Positions 53,401 to 62,714 of a stretch of 64,000 bases of DNA are shown here, one piece after another. The position numbers and the translations under genes are program-made. The DNA is from Novosphingobium terrae (lineage in GTDB: Bacteria; Pseudomonadota; Alphaproteobacteria; Sphingomonadales; Sphingomonadaceae). The DNA lies in contig NZ_JABVZR010000001.1 in NCBI RefSeq assembly GCF_017163935.1, positions 2,790,001 through 2,854,000 on the forward strand, written 5' to 3'. The notes beneath the pieces are model-generated. The model saw nothing but the letters and a program-made list of their open reading frames with translations. It was not told the DNA's origin and did no database searches. How positions within the stretch are numbered: position 1 is the stretch's first letter; the number at the start of each line of letters is the position of its first letter.

Positions 53401-55332
53401 ATGCTTCAGTTCTTTCGCAACATCTTCAAATCCTCGCTGGGTGTCGGCATCGCCATCGCCTTTCTGGTGCTGATCATCGGCGGTTTTGCCGCCAGCGATG
53501 TCGCCAGCAATCTGGTGAGCGGCGGCGGATCGGGTGAGACTGTCGCCAAGGTCGGCTCGACCACGATCACCGGCACGCAGGTGATGAAGCAGGCCCAGCA
53601 GTCGGTCGAAATCGCCCGTCAGGACAACCCCAAGGTGACGATGCGCGATTTTCTGGCGCAGAACGGCCTGACGCAGGTGATCGACCAGATGGTCGACCGC
53701 ACCGCTTTGCTGGTCTTCGGCCAGAAGAACGGCATCGTTGCTGGCAAGCGCCTGGTGGACAGCGAACTGGCCAAGATCCCCTCGCTGCAGGGCCCGGACG
53801 GCAAGTTTGCCGATGCCAACTACCGCCAGATGCTGGCCCAGCGCAATCTGACCGACAAGGACGTGCGTGAGGATATCGCGCAGGGTCTGGTCGCCCGCCA
53901 GCTGCTCACCCCCGCCCAGCTGGGTACGGTGACGCCGATGGAAGCCGCGCTGCGCTATGCCACGCTGCTGAAGGATCATCGCAGCGGTTCGGTTGCGGCG
54001 CTGCCCTCGCAGGCCTTCCTGCCCGCCACGCCGCCCAGCGATGCCGAGGTGGCCAGCTGGTACAACAGCCACAAGCTGTTCTTCAACCAGCCCGAACACC
54101 GCGTGATTCGCTATGCCACCTTCGATGACAGCGTGGCCCGGAACGTCACCGCGCCCACCGATGCCGAGATCGCCCAGCGCTACAACGCCGACAAGGCGCA
54201 GTATGAAGCCAGCGAGACGCGCAAGATCAGCCAGCTGATCCTGCCGACCGAAGCCGCCGCCAAGACCCTCTCGGAGGAACTGGCCAAGGGCACCTCGATG
54301 GAAGCCGCCGCCAAGGCGCGCGGTCTTTCGGTGGGCAGCCTCGGCCCGGTCGCCAAACCGGCGCTGGCCGCGCAGACCTCGCAGGCGATCGCCGATGCCG
54401 CCTTTGCCGCGAAGAAGGGCGTGCTGCCCGCGCCGGTGAAGGGCATTCTGGGCTATGCCGTGGTGCGCGTGGACGACATCATCGTGAAGCCCGCCCGCAC
54501 ACTGGATCAGGCCAAGGGCGAGATCGCCGAGGCTCTGCTGGCTGACAAGCGCAAGGCGGCCCTCGCCAGCGTGACCACCAGGATCGAGGACAGCTTCGGC
54601 AAGGGCGGCGCGCTCAGCGATGCCGCCAAGGAGCTGGGCGTGACGCTGACCTCCACCCCGGCGCTCAACGCCGATGGCACCGTCTTCGGCAATCCCCAGC
54701 AGAAGGCCCCGCCCGAGCTGGCCAAGGCCGTGCCCGCCGCCTTCGCCATGGAGCGCGACCATGCGCCCCAGCTGGCCGAGATCGAGCCCGGCAAGAAGTT
54801 CCTGATGTTCGATGTGGACAGCATCGTGCAGGCCGCCCCGCTGCCTCTCGATCGCGTGAAGCCCGCCGTGGTCGCCGCGATCCAGATGGAAAAGGGCGCT
54901 CAGGCCGCCAAGAACGCCGCGCTGCGCGTGCTCGACAAGGTCAAGCATGGCGGTGAACTGGGTGCCACCGTTGCCGGGCTGGGCGTCAAGCTGCCGCCGG
55001 TGCAGGCGCTTTCGCTGGGTCGTGAGCAGCTTCAGGCCCAGCAGGGCCAGCTGCCGCCCGCCATGGGCCTGTTCTTCTCGATGGCAAAGGGCAGCACCAA
55101 GCTGCTGCCGCTGCCGGGTGGCCGCGGCTGGCTGGTGGTGCAGCTCAAGGACATCACCACCACGCCGGTCAAGCCCGACGATCAGCTGGTGAGCGATGCC
55201 AAGCGCGAACTGGCCAGCCTGCTGGGCCGCGAATATGGCGATTCCCTGCGCCGCGCGATCCGCGCCGATGTGGGCGCCACCCGTAACGAGGCCGCCATCA
55301 ACGGCGTCGCCAAGCAACTGGCGGGCAACTGA
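53401..55332 (+). CDS. ppiD: Periplasmic folding chaperone PpiD (SurA-N/parvulin type)
   Basis: A 643-residue protein anchored by one N-terminal helix (VGIAIAFLVLIIGGFAASDVA). A SurA-like chaperone domain follows (KVGSTTITGTQVMKQAQQ, FLAQNGLTQVIDQMVDRTALL), then a degenerate parvulin domain (about residues 235-365, QLILPTEAAAKTL to ILGYAVVRVDDI) and a second helical part. It assists outer-membrane and periplasmic proteins emerging from SecYEG. It precedes trpE by 38 bp, so it may be co-transcribed with the tryptophan genes, an order seen in many alphaproteobacteria. Confidence 0.9.
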   Translation: MLQFFRNIFKSSLGVGIAIAFLVLIIGGFAASDVASNLVSGGGSGETVAKVGSTTITGTQVMKQAQQSVEIARQDNPKVTMRDFLAQNGLTQVIDQMVDRTALLVFGQKNGIVAGKRLVDSELAKIPSLQGPDGKFADANYRQMLAQRNLTDKDVREDIAQGLVARQLLTPAQLGTVTPMEAALRYATLLKDHRSGSVAALPSQAFLPATPPSDAEVASWYNSHKLFFNQPEHRVIRYATFDDSVARNVTAPTDAEIAQRYNADKAQYEASETRKISQLILPTEAAAKTLSEELAKGTSMEAAAKARGLSVGSLGPVAKPALAAQTSQAIADAAFAAKKGVLPAPVKGILGYAVVRVDDIIVKPARTLDQAKGEIAEALLADKRKAALASVTTRIEDSFGKGGALSDAAKELGVTLTSTPALNADGTVFGNPQQKAPPELAKAVPAAFAMERDHAPQLAEIEPGKKFLMFDVDSIVQAAPLPLDRVKPAVVAAIQMEKGAQAAKNAALRVLDKVKHGGELGATVAGLGVKLPPVQALSLGREQLQAQQGQLPPAMGLFFSMAKGSTKLLPLPGGRGWLVVQLKDITTTPVKPDDQLVSDAKRELASLLGREYGDSLRRAIRADVGATRNEAAINGVAKQLAGN

Positions 55333-55370
55333 GCCCGCCTCCCTTTCCACCAACTCAAGAAAATGGAACC

Positions 55371-56903
55371 ATGACCCAGATCAGCACCACCGCCCGCCCC
55401 GACAACCAGGAGGCAGCCCTTGCCGCCCTGCGCGAAGGCAAGCCGGCGCTGGTCTGGCGTCGCATCATTGCCGATACCGAGACGCCGGTGGGCGCGGGCG
55501 CCAAGCTGATCGAGAGCGGTCGCGGCGATTTCCTGCTCGAATCGGTGCAGGGCGGCGAGGTGCGCGGGCGCTACAGCCTGCTGGGCCTCGATCCCGATCT
55601 GGTGTTTCGCGCTGTCGGCAAGAAGGCAGAAATCAACCGCATCTGGCAGCATGACCGCGCCGCATTCGAGCCGCTGTCGGCCGATCCGCTGACCGAGCTG
55701 CGCGCTCTGGTGGCAGCGTGCCATATCGATGTGCCGGCGCAGCTGCCCCCGGCGCTGGCCTGTCTGGTCGGCTATTTCGGCTATGAAACCTTCGGACTGG
55801 TCGAAAACCTGCCGCGCCCGGCGCAGAGCGATCTCGATCTGCCGGACATGCTCTTCGTGCGCCCGCGCCTCATTCTGGTCTTCGACCGGCTGAGCGACGA
55901 GCTTTTCGTGATCGCGCCGATCTGGCCGTCATCCACCCCGCCCGAGCGGGCGCTGGATGCCGCGCATGACCGGATCGACGATGCCCTGCGCCGTCTGGCA
56001 GGCCCGACCCCGGACACCACCCACGCCATCACCGAAATGCCCGAGCCGCAGCTTACCCCGGTGATGCAGCCGGGCCGCTATGGCGAGATGGTCAAGGCCG
56101 CCAAGGATTACATCTCGGCGGGCGATATCTTTCAGGTGGTGCTGGCGCAGCGCTTCACCGCGCCCTTCACCCTGCCGCCTTTCGCGCTTTACCGTTCTCT
56201 GCGCCGGGTGAATCCCTCGCCCTTCCTCTATTTCCTCGATCTGCCCGGCTTTGCCGTGGTCGGCTCCAGCCCGGAAATTCTGGTGCGCGTGCGCGCCGGG
56301 GAAGTGACGATCCGCCCCATCGCGGGCACCCGTCCGCGCGGCAAGACCGCCGAGGAAGACAAGGCCAATGAGATCAGCCTGCTGGCCGATCCCAAGGAGC
56401 GGGCCGAGCATCTGATGCTGCTCGATCTGGGCCGCAACGATGTGGGCCGGGTGGCGGCGCGCGGCAGCGTGAAGGTCACCGAAAGCTACACCATCGAGCG
56501 TTACAGCCATGTGATGCACATCGTCTCCAATGTGGTGGGCGAGCTGGATACGGCCAAACATGACGCCATCGATGCGGTCTTTGCGGGCTTTCCGGCCGGC
56601 ACGGTCAGCGGGGCGCCCAAGGTGCGTGCCTGCCAGATCATCGCCGAGCTGGAAGGCGAGACGCGCGGGGCCTATGCGGGCGGCGTCGGCTATTTCGGAC
56701 CCGACGGCAATCTGGACAGCTGCATCGTGCTGCGCACCGCCGTGGTGAAGGATGGCATGATGCATGTGCAGGCGGGCGCGGGCATCGTGGCCGACAGCGA
56801 TCCGGCCAGCGAGCAGCGCGAGTGCGAGCATAAGGCCGGTGCCCTGTTCGCCGCCGCCCGCGAGGCCGTGCGCGTGGCAAGCGAAGCCGGTTTCGGGCAA
56901 TGA
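55371..56903 (+). CDS. trpE: Anthranilate synthase component I
   Basis: A 510-residue chorismate-using enzyme that, with TrpG, makes anthranilate. The N-terminal region carries the tryptophan-feedback site (LLESVQGGEVRGRYSLLG). The catalytic domain includes DIFQVVLAQRF, PSPFLYFLD, IRPIAGTRPRGKT, LLDLGRNDVGRVA, FPAGTVSGAPKVRA and GAYAGGVGYFGPDGN. Length is normal. The stop overlaps the YcxB-like gene start in an ATGA junction. Confidence 0.97.
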   Translation: MTQISTTARPDNQEAALAALREGKPALVWRRIIADTETPVGAGAKLIESGRGDFLLESVQGGEVRGRYSLLGLDPDLVFRAVGKKAEINRIWQHDRAAFEPLSADPLTELRALVAACHIDVPAQLPPALACLVGYFGYETFGLVENLPRPAQSDLDLPDMLFVRPRLILVFDRLSDELFVIAPIWPSSTPPERALDAAHDRIDDALRRLAGPTPDTTHAITEMPEPQLTPVMQPGRYGEMVKAAKDYISAGDIFQVVLAQRFTAPFTLPPFALYRSLRRVNPSPFLYFLDLPGFAVVGSSPEILVRVRAGEVTIRPIAGTRPRGKTAEEDKANEISLLADPKERAEHLMLLDLGRNDVGRVAARGSVKVTESYTIERYSHVMHIVSNVVGELDTAKHDAIDAVFAGFPAGTVSGAPKVRACQIIAELEGETRGAYAGGVGYFGPDGNLDSCIVLRTAVVKDGMMHVQAGAGIVADSDPASEQRECEHKAGALFAAAREAVRVASEAGFGQ

Positions 56904-57451
56904 GCGACAGTCTGGCCGACAGCCATTCCTTCACCATCGTCAGCGATGAGAAGGATTGGCTGTCGGCAAGCTGGCTGCTGACGCGTCATCGCTGGCTGTG
57001 GAAACGGCTGATCGTGGTCTCGGGCTCAATCTGGCTGCTTTACTGCGGCTTGGAGGTGTTGCCCGATGGCTTGCAATATGGCTGGCATCGCGCATGGATT
57101 CTCCATGGCCTGCTATGGGGCACCGGCATCACGCTGGCGGTGATCGCCATCGGTGTGGCCTTGGCTTGCGGCCTGCTGCCCTTCCGGGTGCGCAAACTGT
57201 TCCGTGACGCGTCCAAGCTGGCGCAGTCCACGCAGTTCACCTTCGATGCCAAGGGACTGCGCACCGCCAACCAGCACGCCACCACCACGCTGGACTGGCT
57301 CCAGTTCGAGCGATGGCTTGAGAATGACCGCATCCTGCTGCTGATCGTGATGCAGCGCAGCTATTACGCCATTTCCAAGTCGCAAGTCGCTCCCCATATC
57401 ATCGACGCGCTGAGGTCGGCCCTGATTGCCGCCCGCGTCCCCCATCGCTAG
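56900..57451 (+). CDS. YcxB-like membrane protein inside the trp cluster
   Basis: A 183-residue protein with two adjacent membrane helices ([18 protein letters not shown] and [24 protein letters not shown]). A YcxB-type C-terminal domain follows ([29 protein letters not shown] in parts, then [17 protein letters not shown]). Function unknown. It overlaps trpE by 4 bp and ends 10 bp before trpG, so it is translated within the tryptophan operon. Whether it takes part in tryptophan metabolism is unknown. Confidence 0.75.
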   Translation: MSDSLADSHSFTIVSDEKDWLSASWLLTRHRWLWKRLIVVSGSIWLLYCGLEVLPDGLQYGWHRAWILHGLLWGTGITLAVIAIGVALACGLLPFRVRKLFRDASKLAQSTQFTFDAKGLRTANQHATTTLDWLQFERWLENDRILLLIVMQRSYYAISKSQVAPHIIDALRSALIAARVPHR

Positions 57452-57461
57452 GTTTTTCGCC

Positions 57462-58070
57462 ATGATCCTCGTTATCGACAATTACGACAGCTTTACCTTC
57501 AACCTCGTCCACTACCTGCTGGAACTGGGCGCCGAGGTCGAAGTGGTGCGCAATGACGCGCTTTCCGCCGGACAGGCTATTTCCTCGGGCGCTCAGGGCT
57601 TCCTGATCTCGCCAGGGCCCTGCACGCCCAATGAGGCGGGGATCAGCCTCGATCTGGTCGGCGCCGCCGCCGACGCTGGCAAGCCGCTGCTGGGCGTGTG
57701 TCTGGGCCATCAGGCCATCGGCCAGTATTTCGGCGGCAAGGTGGTGCGCGGCGGGCTGATGCACGGCAAGACCAGCCCGGTCACCCATGACGACACCGGC
57801 GTGTTTGCAGGCCTCCCCTCGCCCTTTACCGCCACCCGCTATCACTCGCTGATCGTGGACAACATTCCCGAGACGCTGGAGGTCAACGCCCGCAGCGACG
57901 ATGGCCATGTGATGGGCTTCCGCCACGCCACCCTGCCGATCCATGGCGTGCAGTTCCACCCCGAGAGCATCGCGACGGAACATGGCCATGCCATGCTGGC
58001 CAACTTCCTGCGCAGCGCCGGGATGAGCGTGACCATGCCGGAAACCCTTACGCCGATCCGCGCGGCATGA
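57462..58070 (+). CDS. trpG: Anthranilate synthase component II (glutamine amidotransferase)
   Basis: A 202-residue class I amidotransferase that supplies ammonia to TrpE. The nucleophile is C80 in [12 protein letters not shown]. The oxyanion region is [13 protein letters not shown], and the His/Glu of the triad are in GVQFHPESI near residue 173. ATG 57462 begins the conserved [17 protein letters not shown]. It overlaps trpD by 4 bp. Confidence 0.97.
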   Translation: MILVIDNYDSFTFNLVHYLLELGAEVEVVRNDALSAGQAISSGAQGFLISPGPCTPNEAGISLDLVGAAADAGKPLLGVCLGHQAIGQYFGGKVVRGGLMHGKTSPVTHDDTGVFAGLPSPFTATRYHSLIVDNIPETLEVNARSDDGHVMGFRHATLPIHGVQFHPESIATEHGHAMLANFLRSAGMSVTMPETLTPIRAA

Positions 58071-59077
58071 GCATCCTCTCGCAGGGCACTCTGCCCCCCG
58101 TTGCGCTGACGCCCTTCGCTCAGGATGAGGCCGAGGCGATCTTCGCCGCGATCCTCGACGCGCAGGTGGATGCCGACGCCATCGCCACCTTCCTCTCGGA
58201 CCTGTCCGACCGGGGCGAAACCGCCAGCGAGATCGCCGGCGCCGCTCTGGCCATGCGCGCCCGCATGATCCCGGTGGAAAGCCCCGAGGGCGCCATCGAT
58301 GTCTGCGGCACGGGCGGCGACGGCCATCATACGCTCAACGTCTCGACCGCCGTCAGCCTCGTGGTCGCGGCCTGCGGCGTGCCGGTGGCCAAGCATGGCA
58401 ACCGCGCCGCCAGCTCCAAGGCGGGCGCCGCCGACACGCTGGAGGCGCTGGGCCTGAACCTCGCCAACGCCGGGGAGCGCGCCGCCGAAACGCTTGAGGA
58501 TATCGGCATCGCCTTCCTCTTCGCGCAGACGCATCACCCCAAGCTGGGCCCCATCGCGCCGATCCGCAAGGCGCTGGGCAAGCGCACCATTTTCAACCTG
58601 ATGGGCCCGCTGGCCAATCCGGCCAATGTGCAGCGCCAGTTGGTGGGCATCGCCCGCCCCGCCTATGTGCCGATCTATGCCGAGGCGCTGGAAGCTCTGG
58701 GCACGGAGCGCAGCTTTATCGTCTCGGGCGATGAGGGGCTGGACGAACTCTCGCTGGCAGGCGGCAATGAATGCGCCGAGGTGCAGGGCAAAACCATCGC
58801 CATGCATCGCGTTTCGGCAGCGGATGTGGGCCTGCCGGTGCATCCCGTCACCGCGCTGCGGGGCGGCGATGCGGCCTACAATGCCGATGCCCTGCGCCGG
58901 CTCTTGATGGGCGAGGAAGGCCCCTATCGCGATGCCGTGCTGTTCAACGCCTCTGCCGCGCTGCGCGTGGCGGGCGAGGTGGAAAACTGGCGTGAAGGCG
59001 TCGAGGAAGCCGCCGAGGTGATCGACAAGGGGCTCGCCAAGGCGCTGCTCGACTGCTGGATCGATGCGGTCCGATGA
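58067..59077 (+). CDS. trpD: Anthranilate phosphoribosyltransferase
   Basis: A 336-residue enzyme joining anthranilate to PRPP. The PRPP-binding glycine-rich motif is [16 protein letters not shown] near residue 83, followed by [49 protein letters not shown] in parts, and the DEGLDELS metal-binding acids. Start and stop overlap trpG and trpC in 4-bp ATGA junctions, so the cluster is tightly coupled. Confidence 0.97.
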   Translation: MSILSQGTLPPVALTPFAQDEAEAIFAAILDAQVDADAIATFLSDLSDRGETASEIAGAALAMRARMIPVESPEGAIDVCGTGGDGHHTLNVSTAVSLVVAACGVPVAKHGNRAASSKAGAADTLEALGLNLANAGERAAETLEDIGIAFLFAQTHHPKLGPIAPIRKALGKRTIFNLMGPLANPANVQRQLVGIARPAYVPIYAEALEALGTERSFIVSGDEGLDELSLAGGNECAEVQGKTIAMHRVSAADVGLPVHPVTALRGGDAAYNADALRRLLMGEEGPYRDAVLFNASAALRVAGEVENWREGVEEAAEVIDKGLAKALLDCWIDAVR

Positions 59078-59895
59078 GCGATATGACAAAGATGGATACG
59101 ACGATGACCGACAAGCTGACCGAAATCTGCGCCACCAAGGCTGAAGAGGTTGCCGCCCGCAAGCCGCTGGCCAGCCTGTCGGACCTCGACGCACGTGCTG
59201 CCCTGCAAACCGCCCCGCGCGGGTTTGAGGCCGCTCTGCGCGCCAAGGCCGCCACCGGCTTCGCGCTGATCGCGGAGATCAAGAAGGCCAGCCCGTCGAA
59301 GGGCCTGATCCGCGCCGATTTCGATCCGCCAGCCCATGCCCGCGCCTATCAGGCCGGGGGCGCCGCCTGCCTCTCGATCCTGACCGACGCGCCCTATTTT
59401 CAGGGCCATGAAGATTACCTCATCGCCGCCCGCGCCGCCTGCGACCTGCCCGTCATCCGCAAGGATTTCATGATCGACCCATGGCAGGTGGCCGAGGCGC
59501 GTTCCATCGGTGCCGATGCGATCCTGATCATCGTCGCCGCGCTGGAAGACGCCCAGATGGCCGAGATCGAGGCAGCGGCGCTGGAACGCGGCATGGATGT
59601 GCTGGTCGAAGTCCACAATGAGGCCGAGATGGAACGTGCCGCGCGTCTCACATCCCGCCTGATCGGCGTGAACAACCGCGATTTGAAGCGCTTCAAGACC
59701 GACATCGCCACCACCGAGCACCTCGCTCCGCTGGCGCCTGAAGGCACGCTGCTGGTGGCTGAAAGCGGCATCAACAGCCATGAGGATCTGGTGCGTCTGG
59801 CGCAAAGCAACGCCCGCACGTTCCTGGTCGGCGAAAGCCTGATGCGTCAGGCCGATGTCGAGGCCGCCACGCGCCAGCTGCTGACCGGCGCCTGA
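59074..59895 (+). CDS. trpC: Indole-3-glycerol phosphate synthase
   Basis: A 273-residue (beta/alpha)8 enzyme that closes the indole ring. Conserved blocks are [14 protein letters not shown] with the catalytic Lys, [61 protein letters not shown] and [16 protein letters not shown] 59074 overlaps trpD; ATG 59104 is an alternative. It is the last trp gene here; trpF, trpB and trpA are not in the window. Confidence 0.97.
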   Translation: MSDMTKMDTTMTDKLTEICATKAEEVAARKPLASLSDLDARAALQTAPRGFEAALRAKAATGFALIAEIKKASPSKGLIRADFDPPAHARAYQAGGAACLSILTDAPYFQGHEDYLIAARAACDLPVIRKDFMIDPWQVAEARSIGADAILIIVAALEDAQMAEIEAAALERGMDVLVEVHNEAEMERAARLTSRLIGVNNRDLKRFKTDIATTEHLAPLAPEGTLLVAESGINSHEDLVRLAQSNARTFLVGESLMRQADVEAATRQLLTGA

Positions 59896-59899
59896 TCCG

Positions 59900-60382
59900 A
59901 TGGCCGAGCTGACCCACCTCGACGCTCAGGGCCATGCCCGCATGGTCGATGTGGGCGGCAAGGCCGAGACCAGACGCCTCGCCATCGCCGAGGGCCGCAT
60001 CCTGATGGGCCCGCAGGCGCTGGAGGCGATCCGCGATGGCGCCATCCCCAAAGGCGATGTGCTGGCCGCCGCGCGCATCGCCGGGATCATGGCCGCCAAG
60101 AAGGTCGGCGATCTGATCCCGCTGTGCCATCCGCTGGCACTTGATTCCGTCAGCGTTGACTTCGTTCTTGAAGACAATGGGTTACGCTGCACCGCCAGCG
60201 CCAGCCTCACCGGCAAGACTGGCGTGGAGATGGAAGCGCTGACCGCCGTCTCCGTCGCGCTGCTGACGGTCTATGATATGGCCAAGGCAGTGGACAAGGC
60301 GATGGAGATCACCGGCATCCGCCTGATCGAAAAACACGGCGGCAAATCGGGCAGCTGGTACGCGCCCGGCAGGCCAGCCTGA
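59900..60382 (+). CDS. moaC: Cyclic pyranopterin monophosphate synthase
   Basis: A 160-residue molybdenum-cofactor enzyme that converts the MoaA product to cyclic pyranopterin monophosphate. The diagnostic blocks are [21 protein letters not shown] in parts, [50 protein letters not shown] in parts and a conserved end with GGKSG. It follows trpC by 4 bp and overlaps moeA by one base, so it belongs to the same transcript. Confidence 0.96.
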   Translation: MAELTHLDAQGHARMVDVGGKAETRRLAIAEGRILMGPQALEAIRDGAIPKGDVLAAARIAGIMAAKKVGDLIPLCHPLALDSVSVDFVLEDNGLRCTASASLTGKTGVEMEALTAVSVALLTVYDMAKAVDKAMEITGIRLIEKHGGKSGSWYAPGRPA

Positions 60383-61581
60383 TGCCGCCGCTCCCGCTGG
60401 CAGAGGCGCAGCAGCGACTGCTCTCCACCATCACCCCGCTGCCTGTTGAAACCCTGCCCATCGAACAGGCCGCTCGGCGCTGGCTGGCGGAGCCTTTGGC
60501 AGCGCGCCGCACTCAGCCCGCCGCCGACCTCTCCGCGATGGATGGCTATGCCATGCGCGCGCAGGACTTGCCCGGCCCATGGCGCGTGGTGGGCGAGAGC
60601 GCGGCAGGCCACCCATGGCCTCACCCCGTCCAGCCCGGCGAGGCGATCCGCATCGCCACCGGCGCGCTGATGCCCGCAGGCGCCGATGCCATGGTGCTTC
60701 AGGAAGATGTCACACGCGATGGCGACCACCTGACCCTGACCGGCGATACTCCCAACCCTCCGGGCCGCCACATCCGCCGCACAGGGCTGGATTTCACGCA
60801 GGGCACGCCTTTGCTGCCCGCCGGAACCCGCCTCGGCCCGGCCCAGATCGCTCTGGCCATTTCGGGCGGCCATGGCAGCGTGAGCGTGCGCCGCCTGCCC
60901 CGCGTCACCATCATCGACAGTGGCGACGAACTGGTTTCCCCCGGCACAGATCCCCTGCCGCACCAAATCCCCGCCAGCAATGGCGCGATGCTGGCCGCGA
61001 TGGTCGGCGCCGTGGGCGCGGAGGTGACGCGCATCGGCCCGGTGCTAGACGATTTATCCGCGCTGGTCGCCGCTCTGCAGGCCGCTGGCGAGGCCGATCT
61101 GATCGTCACCTCGGGCGGCGCTTCGGTGGGGGATCACGATCTGATCCGCCCGGCGCTGGAAGCATGGGGGGCGCAGCTGGCCTTCTGGCGCGTGGCGATG
61201 CGCCCCGGCAAGCCACTGATGCATGCGCGGCGAGGCGCGTGCCATATTCTTGGCCTGCCGGGCAATCCGGTCTCCGGGCTGGTGTGCGGGCAGTTTTTCC
61301 TGCTGCCGATGCTGCGTGCCATGATGGGCGCCAGCACGGTTCTGCCCCGCCGCGTCAGCGCCCGGCTGACAGCCCCTGTGCCCGCAGGCGGCAAACGCCA
61401 GGAATTTCTGCGTGGGCTTTGGGATGGCGAAACCGTCACCCCCAACCCGATGCGTGACAGCAGCGCTCTGGCAGCAATGGCGGCCAGCAATTGCCTGATC
61501 GACCGGCCCATCGATGCCGATGCCGCCGAAATGGGCGCAACCGTGGGAATTTATCTGCTGGACACGCATTCCCTTGCTTGA
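60382..61581 (+). CDS. moeA: Molybdopterin molybdenumtransferase
   Basis: A 399-residue enzyme inserting molybdenum into adenylylated molybdopterin. It shows [36 protein letters not shown] in parts, SGDELVSPG, the catalytic-domain [10 protein letters not shown] and [22 protein letters not shown] and [12 protein letters not shown]. Length and domain order are normal. It is last in the trp-moa-moe run; lexA, 68 bp on, has its own promoter. Confidence 0.96.
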   Translation: MPPLPLAEAQQRLLSTITPLPVETLPIEQAARRWLAEPLAARRTQPAADLSAMDGYAMRAQDLPGPWRVVGESAAGHPWPHPVQPGEAIRIATGALMPAGADAMVLQEDVTRDGDHLTLTGDTPNPPGRHIRRTGLDFTQGTPLLPAGTRLGPAQIALAISGGHGSVSVRRLPRVTIIDSGDELVSPGTDPLPHQIPASNGAMLAAMVGAVGAEVTRIGPVLDDLSALVAALQAAGEADLIVTSGGASVGDHDLIRPALEAWGAQLAFWRVAMRPGKPLMHARRGACHILGLPGNPVSGLVCGQFFLLPMLRAMMGASTVLPRRVSARLTAPVPAGGKRQEFLRGLWDGETVTPNPMRDSSALAAMAASNCLIDRPIDADAAEMGATVGIYLLDTHSLA

Positions 61582-61606
61582 CGGCTCCAACATTGTTGCA
61601 TAAATG
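61578..61606 (+). promoter_or_regulatory. lexA promoter
   Basis: TTGACG (61578-61583) and TAAATG (61601-61606) are separated by 17 bp, 44 bases before the lexA ATG. The -10 abuts the SOS box, so bound LexA would block its own transcription. Confidence 0.65.
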
Positions 61607-61620
61607 TTCTTTGTTCGTTC
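61606..61620 (+). promoter_or_regulatory. SOS box (LexA operator), alphaproteobacterial type
   Basis: GTTC (61606-61609), seven bases, GTTC (61617-61620): this is the direct-repeat GTTC-N7-GTTC that alphaproteobacterial LexA recognises. It overlaps the end of the -10 of the lexA promoter. Confidence 0.8.
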
Positions 61621-61649
61621 GGAAACGGAACGGCAGGAAGGACATCCGC

Positions 61650-62378
61650 ATGCTCACCCGCAAGCAGCACGAATTGCTCCGCTTTATCCAGGTCCGGCTG
61701 GAGGAGGATGGCGTCTCCCCCTCGTTCGAGGAAATGAAGGAAGCGCTCGACCTCAAGTCGAAATCGGGTGTCCACAGGCTGATTTCGGCGCTGGAAGAAC
61801 GCGGCTTTATCCGCCGCCTGCCCAACCGCGCCCGCGCCCTTGAAGTGCTGCGCCAGCCCGAGGATGTAGTCAGCAGCACGCGGACCGCGCCAGCCCCCCG
61901 CGCGCCTGCCGCTCCAGTGGCGCCCACCCGCCCTGCCGCGCTGACCTCCTCTGGTCTGACTGGCGCCCCGGTCGCCGCGCTGCGTGCGGACAATGATGTG
62001 ATCGAGATTCCGCTGCATGGCCGCATCGCTGCAGGCGTGCCGATCGAGGCGCTGGAAGGCCAGTCGACCTTGCCGGTGCCCGCTGCCCTGCTCGGCTCGG
62101 GCGATCATTACGCGTTGGAAGTTTCGGGCGATTCCATGGTCGAGGCCGGCATTCTCGATGGCGATCTCGCCCTGATCCGCAGCACCGAGAGCGCCCGTGA
62201 CGGCGAAATCGTGGTGGCACTGGTACGCGGCGGGGAAGCGACGCTGAAATATCTGCGCCGCGAAGGTGGCATGATCCGGCTCGATCCGGCCAATGCCACC
62301 TATCAGTCGCAATATTATCGCCCTGACGAAGTGCAGGTGCAAGGCAAGCTGGCAGGGCTGCTGCGCCGCTATCACTGA
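61650..62378 (+). CDS. lexA: SOS repressor LexA
   Basis: A 242-residue repressor. The N-terminal winged helix covers [13 protein letters not shown] to about residue 65. A long Pro/Ala/Thr-rich linker (residues 75-110) is typical of alphaproteobacteria. The C-terminal S24 autoprotease has the Ala-Gly cleavage site A128-G129, nucleophile S162 in [10 protein letters not shown] and K200 in EATLKYL. DNA damage and RecA trigger self-cleavage. It is preceded by a matching SOS box, showing autoregulation. It is convergent with comEC. Confidence 0.96.
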   Translation: MLTRKQHELLRFIQVRLEEDGVSPSFEEMKEALDLKSKSGVHRLISALEERGFIRRLPNRARALEVLRQPEDVVSSTRTAPAPRAPAAPVAPTRPAALTSSGLTGAPVAALRADNDVIEIPLHGRIAAGVPIEALEGQSTLPVPAALLGSGDHYALEVSGDSMVEAGILDGDLALIRSTESARDGEIVVALVRGGEATLKYLRREGGMIRLDPANATYQSQYYRPDEVQVQGKLAGLLRRYH

Positions 62379-62386
62379 TAGTTCAG

Positions 62387-62413
62387 GAGGGGGCAGAACG
62401 GTTCTGCTCCCTC
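62387..62413 (+). terminator. Terminator after lexA
   Basis: GAGGGGGCAGAAC and GTTCTGCTCCCTC form a 13-bp stem with one mismatch around a central G, eight bases after the lexA stop, followed by TCTGCTTTG. Confidence 0.6.
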
Positions 62414-62452
62414 TCTGCTTTGCGCATGGGCGTCATAGGCGCATGGCCTGGA

Positions 62453-62537
62453 GCATGTTCAAGCTGACTGCATAAGGTCAACGGTTCGGAACATGCGACA
62501 GCAAAGGATCAGAGCGTTTCGCTGTCGGTGAAAACGC
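62453..62537. repeat. Candidate palindromic intergenic repeat
   Basis: In the 336-bp gap between lexA and comEC, GCATGTTC (62453-62460) and GAACATGC (62489-62496) form a perfect 8-bp inverted repeat. A second one, GCGTTT/AAACGC (62514-62519 and 62532-62537), follows. This resembles dispersed palindromic repeats of alphaproteobacterial genomes, which often contain GGAGCATGTTC-type arms. No coding sequence is seen in the gap. Confidence 0.35.
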
Positions 62538-62714
62538 GCTGGTGCCAGTTGAGGCAAGATCGGCCTTCGCGGCGATGTTTATGATGATTGCGGCGGATTG
62601 CGCAGTCCATCGCCAAGATGGCCTCATTTCAACACCGCGCCACCTCACCAGAGCAGTCTCCGACACCCAATCGGCATTCCTCCCGCAGGCCCGCTTTGAC
62701 TGCATCTGGCAACA

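Noticed and set aside
53173..55353. Long minus-strand open frame opposite ppiD
   Set aside because: It is an antisense shadow with Gly/His/Arg-rich, domain-free translation; ppiD on the plus strand is intact and has clear domains.
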